Origin: Collinsella sp. 4_8_47FAA
GTDB lineage: Bacteria > Actinomycetota > Coriobacteriia > Coriobacteriales > Coriobacteriaceae
Assembly: GCF_000763055.1 (NCBI RefSeq)
Contig: NZ_KN214134.1
Coordinates: forward strand, 1-64,000
DNA length: 64,000 nt
Direction of reading: 5' to 3'
Shown piece after piece: positions 54,901-64,000 of this stretch. Below the pieces are notes generated by a model. It ran no database searches. It had not been told where the DNA came from and was given only the letters and a program-made list of their open reading frames with translations. The position numbers and the translations under genes are program-made. How positions within the stretch are numbered: the first letter of the stretch is position 1; each line of letters starts with the position of its first letter.

Positions 54901-55596
54901 ATGGACGAGAAGAACGAAGAGCTCGTGGACGCGCAGATCGTCGAGGAGGACAGCCGCGTGTATGGGCACGCCGAGGGCGAGTCTGGCGGCGAGGTCGCTG
55001 ACGAGCCGGTGCTGGTGCTGGGCGATGACGACCCGCACGATGCCGAGCTGCACGAGAAGATTCTTTCGGAGGAGTGCGCCTGGAAGGGCAAGATCCTCGA
55101 CGTCCATCGTCTTGAGGTTGAGCTGCCCAACGGTCACCGCAGCGCCCGCGATATCGTTCGCCATCCGGGTGCGGCGGCCGTTGTGGCACTGACCGAGAGC
55201 GGCAAGATCGTACTGGTGCGTCAGTACCGCACCGCCATCGACCGCGTGACGGTCGAGATTCCCGCCGGCAAGCTCGACCCGGGCGAGGACCCGCTCGATT
55301 GCGCCAAGCGCGAACTGCATGAGGAGACGGGCTTTAGGGCTGGTCGTATTCGCTTTTTGACGTCGATTGTCACGTCCTGCGGTTTTTGCGATGAGATCAT
55401 CCACATCTACTTGGCTACCAAGCTCGAGTTTGATGCGCCCAACCCCGATGATGACGAGTTTGTCAACGTGGACCTGGTGCCGCTGCACGAGCTAATCGAT
55501 GCCGTGCTCGACGGCAAGATCGAAGACGCCAAGACCGTTGTAGGCGCGCTTGCCTGCGACAGCATCGCGCACCGCCTTGGGGGCACGGAGCTTTAA
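54901..55596 (+). CDS. NUDIX hydrolase, probable ADP-ribose pyrophosphatase
   Basis: A 231-residue protein with an intact Nudix box GKLDPGEDPLDCAKRELHEETGF and the ADP-ribose pyrophosphatase pattern upstream (VVALTESGKIVLVRQYRTAIDRVTVEIPAG). It has an acidic N-terminal extension of some 55 residues not usual in the family. Hydrolyses ADP-ribose or related dinucleotides (inferred). ATG chosen because GAGAGGG lies nine bases upstream; the ATG three codons earlier overlaps it. Confidence 0.9.
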   Translation: MDEKNEELVDAQIVEEDSRVYGHAEGESGGEVADEPVLVLGDDDPHDAELHEKILSEECAWKGKILDVHRLEVELPNGHRSARDIVRHPGAAAVVALTESGKIVLVRQYRTAIDRVTVEIPAGKLDPGEDPLDCAKRELHEETGFRAGRIRFLTSIVTSCGFCDEIIHIYLATKLEFDAPNPDDDEFVNVDLVPLHELIDAVLDGKIEDAKTVVGALACDSIAHRLGGTEL

Positions 55597-55608
55597 CGAG
55601 TGGGGATA

Positions 55609-55647
55609 GCCCTGGGACAAGTACTACTGATTGCTTTGTCCCAGGGC
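55609..55647 (+). terminator. intrinsic terminator-like hairpin after the NUDIX gene
   Basis: GCCCTGGGACAA paired with TTGTCCCAGGGC around a 15-base loop; tail TTACG is not a clean T run. Confidence 0.7.
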
Positions 55648-55678
55648 CTTACGTTGCTGATATTTCTTTGAGGATCAC

Positions 55679-57451
55679 ATGCTGAAGAGGTTTCTTTCGT
55701 ACTACAAGCGCCAGATGGGGCTTTTTGTTGCTGATACTGTTTGTGCTCTGGTGCTTGCCGCCATTGACCTGGCGTTCCCCATTATCCTGCGCAATTTGAC
55801 CGGTGGACTGTTTACTCAGGGTCAGACTGCCATTATGCAGGCGCTCGGTATGATCGCGGTGGGCTTGGTGCTGATGTATGCCGTCCGCTGCGCCTGCCGC
55901 TATTTTGTGAGCTATTGGGGTCACGTGATGGGCGCGCGTATGGAGTCCAAAATGCGCGAGGACCTGTTCGACCAGTATGAGCGCTTTAGCTTTGCGTACT
56001 TCGACCGCAACAGCTCGGGCGACATGATGAGCCGCGTGGTCAACGACCTGTTCGATATCTGCGAGGCGGCGCATCACGTGCCCGAGTGGATCATCATCTG
56101 CGGCATCGAAATCATCGGCTCGTTTGTGATCCTCTTTACCATCGCCCCGGTGCTGGCGCTTGCCATGGCTGTGGTGACGGCAGCGTTTGCGGTCATCATG
56201 TTTTGGCAGAACATGCGCATGCGCGAGGTCTTTAGCGACAACCGCAAAAAGATCAGCGGCATCAATGCGCAGCTGCAGGATTCGCTGGCGGGCATACGCG
56301 TGGTCAAGAGTTTTGCCAATGAGGAGACCGAACGCTTCAAGTTCCGCGCCTCCAACAATCGCTATCTTTCGTCCAAGGAGAACATGTATCACGCCATGGG
56401 CGTCTATACCGCGACGTATGGCCTGCTCTCGGGTGTGCTCTATGTGATCGTAGTGCTGCTGGGCGGATGGCTGGTCGCCCAGGGACAGCTACAGGCGGTC
56501 GATATGGCGACCTTCGCACTCTATATTTCGCTGTTCTGCACGCCGCTCGAGACGCTCGTCAATTCGGCCGAAACGTATCAGAAGGCCATCGCCGGCTTTA
56601 AACGTATGGACGAGGTGCTCTCGACCGCGCCGGATATCCAGGACAAGCCGGGCGCTACGGATCTGCAGGTGACTGCCGGCGCCGTGGAGTATCACGACGT
56701 GTGCTTTAACTACGAGGATGTCGAGCTGGGCGAGGGCTATGCCGACGAGCGTCCCGTTATCGACCATATGAATCTGTCCATCAAGCCCGGGCAGACCATC
56801 GCGCTGGTTGGCCCTTCGGGCGGTGGCAAGTCCACGACCTGTTCGCTGCTGCCGCGCTTTTATGACGTGGCTGCCGGATCCATTAGCATCGACGGCCAGG
56901 ACGTGCGCGATGTGACGCAGCAGAGCCTGCGCCGCGCCATCGGCCTGGTGCAGCAGGATGTCTATCTATTTGACGGTACGATTGGCGAGAACATCGCCTA
57001 CGGCAAGCCGGGCGCCACGGCAGAAGAGATCGCCGAAGCCGCCCGTCGCGCCAACATCGATGCCTTTATCGAGTCGCTTCCGCAGGGCTACGACACCGTG
57101 GTGGGCGAGCGCGGCAGCCGTCTTTCGGGCGGACAGAAGCAGCGCGTTGCCATCGCGCGCGTGTTTCTCAAGAACCCCAAGATCCTGATTTTGGACGAGG
57201 CGACGAGTGCTTTGGATAACGAGAGCGAGGAGGCGGTGCAGGAGTCACTCGAAGAGCTGGCACGCGGCCGCACCACGATTATCATCGCCCACCGTCTTTC
57301 GACCATTAAGCATGCCGATGAGATTGCGACCGTTGAGCATGGTCGCGTTGTGGAGCGTGGCACGCACGAGGAGCTTCTCGCCCGTGGCGGCACCTATGCC
57401 CGTTACTATCGAATGCAGTTCGAAGGTGCGCGTGCGCACGAGCTCGACTGA
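55679..57451 (+). CDS. ABC transporter, fused membrane and ATPase domains (exporter type)
   Basis: A 590-residue half-transporter of the MsbA/LmrA/BmrA class. Six membrane helices in residues about 15-310 (for example FVADTVCALVLAAIDLAFPIIL, AIMQALGMIAVGLVLMYAV, YVIVVLLGGWLVAQGQ), then the ATPase: Walker A GPSGGGKST (about 379-387), Q-loop GLVQQDVYLF, signature LSGGQKQRVAIARVF, Walker B ILILDEATSALD and switch His in IIIAHRLST. Works as a homodimer, or as one half of a heterodimer, though no partner half gene is adjacent. Substrate unknown. GAGGA precedes the ATG; the next gene starts 19 bases downstream. Confidence 0.92.
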   Translation: MLKRFLSYYKRQMGLFVADTVCALVLAAIDLAFPIILRNLTGGLFTQGQTAIMQALGMIAVGLVLMYAVRCACRYFVSYWGHVMGARMESKMREDLFDQYERFSFAYFDRNSSGDMMSRVVNDLFDICEAAHHVPEWIIICGIEIIGSFVILFTIAPVLALAMAVVTAAFAVIMFWQNMRMREVFSDNRKKISGINAQLQDSLAGIRVVKSFANEETERFKFRASNNRYLSSKENMYHAMGVYTATYGLLSGVLYVIVVLLGGWLVAQGQLQAVDMATFALYISLFCTPLETLVNSAETYQKAIAGFKRMDEVLSTAPDIQDKPGATDLQVTAGAVEYHDVCFNYEDVELGEGYADERPVIDHMNLSIKPGQTIALVGPSGGGKSTTCSLLPRFYDVAAGSISIDGQDVRDVTQQSLRRAIGLVQQDVYLFDGTIGENIAYGKPGATAEEIAEAARRANIDAFIESLPQGYDTVVGERGSRLSGGQKQRVAIARVFLKNPKILILDEATSALDNESEEAVQESLEELARGRTTIIIAHRLSTIKHADEIATVEHGRVVERGTHEELLARGGTYARYYRMQFEGARAHELD

Positions 57452-57470
57452 TTGATGTGACAGGAAGTTT

Positions 57471-58433
57471 ATGGCTGACAAGAACCCTTTGACTCCGGAA
57501 GAAGTGACGGAGTTATTCTCCGAAATCGATGCATCCGGCGTCTTGGATCCCACGCTCGCCAAAAAGCGTACCGAGCGCATGCGTGAGAAGGAGGCTGCGG
57601 CCAAGCGCGGTGACAAAGCGGCGCTAGCGCAGCTGCGCAGCGAGGACCGCGCGAGCCAGGCAAAACATATCGACCCGCTGTCCGAGGACGATCCTTCGGG
57701 CTCGCAGGTGAGCCATACCATTACGAAGACCGCGATGGCCGTGGTCATCGGTATTTTGGTGCTGATCGTGGGCATGCAGATCGGCTACGGCGTGATGCGT
57801 CGTCTGAACACCGCCAACCTGTCCGAGAGCGTTTCGGTCGATACCGTTTCGACCGCGCTCAAGGGTGGACTTGAATGGGGCAACGGCTTTACGCAGTTCC
57901 CGCTCGACTTTACCGTCGATGAAGCCGATGAACGCACGGGCACGGTCGAGGTGACGGTGTTGGACACATCGTCTGCCAACGAGCTCGAGCTGCTGTCCAA
58001 CGGGCAGATTCAGGCCGCGGCGCTTGCGACCAACGCGTTGCTCAACGATAAGATCGACCGCGTGGTGTATAACGTTCACGCCTATATCGACGAGGATAGC
58101 AACATTCAGCACGATTCCTTCTTTGGCATGTTCCCCGCGCGCGGCCACCAGAGCGCCATTTTGACGTTCGTGTGGACCAAGAGCTCATCCAACGCCACGA
58201 GTATCGACTGGAAGATGCGCATCGTGAGTATGGATGACACCATCGCCGAGCGCATTCAGAAGCAGGTGAACTCGGTGTCGTCGTTAATTGAAGACCCGGT
58301 GGTGAGCCAGACCAAGATTGACGAGGAAAAGGCCGAGCGTGACCTGGAGCATCGTCTGCATGGCCGCGAGATTTTCCGCGGCGGCAAGCCCGATCGCACA
58401 CCGTCCGAACTGCTGGAGCAGGACAAGAAATAA
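57471..58433 (+). CDS. single-TM protein of unknown function
   Basis: A 320-residue protein: soluble charged N-terminus (1-85, rich in Glu, Arg, Ala), one membrane helix (about 86-110, TAMAVVIGILVLIVGMQIGYGV), then an outside domain of 200 residues with alternating strands (RTGTVEVTVLDTSSANELELLSNGQIQAAALATNALLNDKIDRVVYNVHAYIDED, AILTFVWTKS). No family recognised. It follows the ABC exporter by 19 bases, so the two are probably co-transcribed; it could be an accessory factor of the transporter, which is only inferred from position. Confidence 0.75.
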   Translation: MADKNPLTPEEVTELFSEIDASGVLDPTLAKKRTERMREKEAAAKRGDKAALAQLRSEDRASQAKHIDPLSEDDPSGSQVSHTITKTAMAVVIGILVLIVGMQIGYGVMRRLNTANLSESVSVDTVSTALKGGLEWGNGFTQFPLDFTVDEADERTGTVEVTVLDTSSANELELLSNGQIQAAALATNALLNDKIDRVVYNVHAYIDEDSNIQHDSFFGMFPARGHQSAILTFVWTKSSSNATSIDWKMRIVSMDDTIAERIQKQVNSVSSLIEDPVVSQTKIDEEKAERDLEHRLHGREIFRGGKPDRTPSELLEQDKK

Positions 58434-58442
58434 TAAGACGCC

Positions 58443-58483
58443 ATCATCCCACGTGAGCCACAAGCCCGCGCGGGATGATTTTT
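58443..58483 (+). terminator. intrinsic terminator
   Basis: ATCATCCC/GGGATGAT with a 21-base loop, followed by TTTTTC, after the single-TM protein gene. Confidence 0.75.
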
Positions 58484-58607
58484 CTGGGACGGGGATTAAA
58501 AAATCATTATGCATAGAAAGTCATAATTATCATTTCGTAAACATTTCGATGAAATTAACGCCATGAGGCATGCTTGCGGTTACAATACCGCGAGGCCTAA
58601 CTACACA

Positions 58608-58640
58608 CCTTTAAGCCGGTCCTGTGAGACCGGGAAGGAG
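58608..58640 (+). promoter_or_regulatory. PyrR-type RNA hairpin covering the carA ribosome binding site
   Basis: CCTT pairs with AAGG, followed inside by a bulge TAAG and an upper stem CCGGTC/GACCGG closing loop CTGTGA. This matches the PyrR-binding loop known from Bacillus and mycobacteria (TTTAA...GTCC.GAGAGGCT..AAGG type). The pairing strand AAGG is the start of the AAGGAG ribosome binding site of carA, so PyrR with UMP/UTP bound would be expected to block translation directly, as reported for mycobacterial pyr. No pyrR gene is in the window. Confidence 0.75.
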
Positions 58641-58644
58641 AATT

Positions 58645-60090
58645 ATGGCGAACAACCATACCGCGGGCGCTGCCGCCCGCACCTTCGCGCCCAGCGAGCT
58701 TTGCCAGCGTATGCTGGCCAAAACCAGCAAGGGCACCTGCGGTCCCTGCATCCTGTATCTTGAGGATGGGACCATTTTTTATGGACGTGCATGCGGCGCC
58801 GAGGGCACCGCGACCGGCGAAGTCTGCTTCAACACCTCGCTCGAGGGCTACTTTGAGGTCATGACCGACCCGAGTTATGCCGGCCAAATCGTAACCATGA
58901 CCTATCCGCAGATCGGCAACTACGGTATCGACGAGACCGACGTCCAGTCGGCCTTCCCCGGCGACGCCGTGCGCCCTGCGAGCGCTCCGGCTATGCGCGG
59001 CATGATCGTTCGCGACATGTGCGCCACGCCTTCTAGCTGGCGCTCGGCCGTCAGCGTGTCGGAGTACCTGCGCGCTCACGGCATCGTCGCTATCGAGGGC
59101 GTCGACACCCGCGCTCTGGTACGCCACCTGCGCGACAATGGTTCCAAGATGGGCATTATCTCGACCGAGATCTTCGACGTCGACGAGCTTGCCGAGCGTC
59201 TGGCCGCAGCGCCCACGCTGGTAGGCGAGAACCTGGTCAAGACCGTAAGTTGCCCCGCGCCTCATGAGTTTGTGGCTGCCGACCTGCCTGCCACGCATGA
59301 CTTTGCGCTTTCGGCTGCCGCTCCTGCCCGTCACAAAGTGGTCGCCTACGACTGCGGTGTGAAGCGCGGCATTCTGGAGGGGCTGGTCCGCGCCGGCTGC
59401 GACCTTACCGTCGTGCCGTGGGACACGCCTGCCCAGCAGGTGCTCGACATGAATCCCGACGGCGTCTTTTTGTCCAATGGCCCCGGCGACCCCGACGCCG
59501 TGGTGGAGACCTACGAGCAGGTGCAGCAGCTGATCGGCAAGGTGCCGGTCTTTGGTATTTGTCTTGGTCACCAGATGATCAGCCTGGCCTGCGGCGCCCA
59601 GATGGAAAAGCTTAAGTTCGGTCACCGCGGTGGCAACCAGCCGGTTATGAATCTGGTCAGTCGCCGCGTGGAGATCACCGCGCAAAACCACGGCTTCGGC
59701 CTGCTGTTCCCCAGCTTGGGCAAGCTTGTCCCCGAGCTTTCCGGCGGCGAGACCGAGCATGCGGCCGATGGAGATCTGCGCGTCTGGGTGCGCCGCGGAA
59801 TCGCGCCGGTCGTGATGAACGAGCGCTTTGGCCGCATTCGCCTGACGCATGTGAACCTCAACGACGGCACCGCCGAGGGTATCCAGCTGCTCGACGCCCC
59901 GTGCTTCTCGGTCCAGTACCACCCCGAGGCCTCGCCCGGCCCCACCGATGCCCACTATCTCTTTACCGCCTTTACGCGACTCATGGACGGCGAGGAGAAC
60001 TACCTGGACATCGACACCGCGAAGGACCGCCTTGCCGGCTGGAATTTCGCCGAGTCCGAGACCGCCGCGACCGAAACCGAGGAGAACTAA
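58645..60090 (+). CDS. carA: carbamoyl-phosphate synthase small subunit
   Basis: Glutamine amidotransferase subunit. 481 residues, long for CarA (usually 350-390): a short extra N-terminus, an insert between the catalytic stretch QNHGF and the THVNLNDGT motif (about 40 residues, [20 protein letters not shown]...), and an extended tail. Catalytic Cys in FGICLGHQ and the His-Glu pair in YHPEASPGP are intact. ATG preceded by AAGGAG inside a PyrR-type hairpin. carB starts one base after its stop. Confidence 0.95.
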   Translation: MANNHTAGAAARTFAPSELCQRMLAKTSKGTCGPCILYLEDGTIFYGRACGAEGTATGEVCFNTSLEGYFEVMTDPSYAGQIVTMTYPQIGNYGIDETDVQSAFPGDAVRPASAPAMRGMIVRDMCATPSSWRSAVSVSEYLRAHGIVAIEGVDTRALVRHLRDNGSKMGIISTEIFDVDELAERLAAAPTLVGENLVKTVSCPAPHEFVAADLPATHDFALSAAAPARHKVVAYDCGVKRGILEGLVRAGCDLTVVPWDTPAQQVLDMNPDGVFLSNGPGDPDAVVETYEQVQQLIGKVPVFGICLGHQMISLACGAQMEKLKFGHRGGNQPVMNLVSRRVEITAQNHGFGLLFPSLGKLVPELSGGETEHAADGDLRVWVRRGIAPVVMNERFGRIRLTHVNLNDGTAEGIQLLDAPCFSVQYHPEASPGPTDAHYLFTAFTRLMDGEENYLDIDTAKDRLAGWNFAESETAATETEEN

Positions 60091-60091
60091 C

Positions 60092-63406
<3,315 letters not shown>

Positions 63407-63417
63407 TTGACCTGGCC

Positions 63418-63508
63418 GGCCGGGGCGGGAGGGGCCGAGATTTCCCCCTTTCGCTCCGGCTGCAAGCAGAGTCGCTCAGGAGGAAACTCGGCCCCTCCCG
63501 CCCCGGCC
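63418..63508 (-). repeat. long inverted-repeat element, copy 2 of the conserved-loop family
   Basis: Arms 63418-63445 and 63482-63508 are complementary over 27 pairs with one bulged A. The 36-base loop, read on the minus strand, contains GAGCGACTCTGC-TT-GCAGCCGGAGCGA, which can fold into a tiny CTGC/GCAG hairpin. The same loop word is found at 63697-63724 inside unrelated arms. Confidence 0.8.
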
Positions 63509-63581
63509 TGCGGTGACTTGGCTGCACCGTGTGCTGCCGAAGGGGCTTTGCGCGATGACTAGGGCTGAATAAAAAGTGAGT

Positions 63582-63617
63582 GTGGGATCCGCCGTTCGTT
63601 CGAACGGCGGATCCCAC
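63582..63617. repeat. perfect 17-bp inverted repeat
   Basis: GTGGGATCCGCCGTTCG, TT, CGAACGGCGGATCCCAC. Followed by ACGTTAATATTT, so on the plus strand it may act as a terminator for carB, although its loop of two bases is unusual. Confidence 0.7.
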
Positions 63618-63666
63618 GTTAATATTTCAGCCAACGTACGTCATGGCAATCCCCGGTAGGTCGCAG

Positions 63667-63754
63667 GGCGCTTCGCGGGCGGGCCAGGCTTTATCTGAAC
63701 GACTTTGCGAAGCAACCGGAGTGAAGATAAAGCCTGGCCCGCCCGCGAAGCGCC
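63667..63754 (+). repeat. long inverted-repeat element, copy 3 of the conserved-loop family
   Basis: Arms 63667-63696 and 63725-63754 are exact complements over 30 bases. The 28-base loop is GAACGACTTTGC-GAA-GCAACCGGAGTGA, matching copy 2 at 21 of 25 fixed positions with every difference a transition. The arms differ from those of copy 2. Confidence 0.85.
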
Positions 63755-63783
63755 ACAAAGACCGCAGGGACGGGAGCAGCTAT

Positions 63784-63798
63784 ACTACTCTCAGTAGT
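63784..63798. promoter_or_regulatory. possible operator upstream of purE
   Basis: Inverted repeat ACTACT-CTC-AGTAGT with a -10-like TATACT overlapping its left arm, about 50 bases before the purE ribosome binding site. Promoter and operator assignment are tentative. Confidence 0.35.
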
Positions 63799-63849
63799 TA
63801 AGGGTCGCGGATTGGCCGCGTCACCGCTCTCAACAGGAGGTCTTTGTTT

Positions 63850-64000
63850 ATGGCAGATCAAAAGCCGGTTGTCGGGATCATCATGGGTTCCAAGTCCGAT
63901 CTGGGCGTTATGGAAGGCTGCACCGCCGAGCTCGAGGCGCTGGGCGTGCCCTATGAGCTTGTCATTGCGAGCGCACACCGCACACCGGCGAAGGTCCACG
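63850..64000 (+). CDS. purE: N5-carboxyaminoimidazole ribonucleotide mutase, 5' part
   Basis: First 50 codons of purE, cut by the window end. The beginning KPVVGIIMGSKSDLGVMEG and VPYELVIASAHRTP are diagnostic of the class I PurE fold (SKSD loop and the HRTP motif). It converts N5-CAIR to CAIR in purine synthesis. AGGAGG lies nine bases before the ATG. Confidence 0.95.
   Translation, partial: MADQKPVVGIIMGSKSDLGVMEGCTAELEALGVPYELVIASAHRTPAKVH

Overview
The window looks like the replication-origin region of a high-GC Gram-positive bacterium, most likely a member of the Coriobacteriia close to Collinsella. This is inferred from gene order, actinobacterial-type features (tandem WYL regulators, a DUF721/DciA gene between recF and gyrB, an S6-SSB-S18-L9-DnaB cluster) and protein sequence character; the genus is not proven. 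Genes left of about 29 kb are mostly on the minus strand and genes right of it mostly on the plus strand, as expected when replication forks leave an origin near dnaA.

Layout. 0-9.5 kb: a probable rRNA-operon leader or spacer at the very edge, tRNA-Lys and tRNA-Gly each trailed by copies of their own 3' tails joined to palindromic modules, an M29 aminopeptidase, purC, purB, a two-component system and a Tat-type lipoprotein. 9.8-23.9 kb: a thioester/SpaA-type LPxTG surface adhesin, a large membrane protein built on a degenerate M28 peptidase fold split by an acidic insert, two overlapping WYL regulators, an exonuclease-DinG helicase fusion, Ddl and RlmN. 24-29.1 kb: the classical rpmH-rnpA-yidD-yidC-khpB-rsmG-parA-parB block, with three perfect parS sites exactly 39 bp apart. 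29.1-40.4 kb: an unusual ATPase-fold protein with a Gln/Pro-rich linker and a winged-helix tail, then dnaA-dnaN-recF-DUF721-gyrB-gyrA. 40.4-48.3 kb: a tRNA Ile-Ala-Ile cluster, a bifunctional-nuclease-family protein, TypA, an adhesion/polymer-type membrane protein, a TRIC-type channel, a nuclease-like gene bracketed by inverted palindromes, and two tRNA-Ser genes. 48.7-64 kb: rpsF-ssb-rpsR-rplI-dnaB, purA, purD, a NUDIX hydrolase, an ABC exporter, carAB behind a PyrR-type hairpin that covers the carA ribosome binding site, and the start of purE.

Functionally the core of the window is chromosome replication (DnaA, DnaN, RecF, DnaB, DciA-like, gyrase, SSB), segregation (ParAB-parS), membrane insertion (YidC/YidD), and nucleotide synthesis (PurA, PurB, PurC, PurD, PurE, CarAB). 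The least explained material is intergenic: two tRNA-tail module families, and a set of very long, almost perfect hairpins (40.5 kb and 63.4-63.75 kb), two or three of which share a conserved loop although their stems differ. These hairpins, the protein upstream of dnaA and the palindrome-bracketed nuclease gene are the best candidates for undescribed biology.
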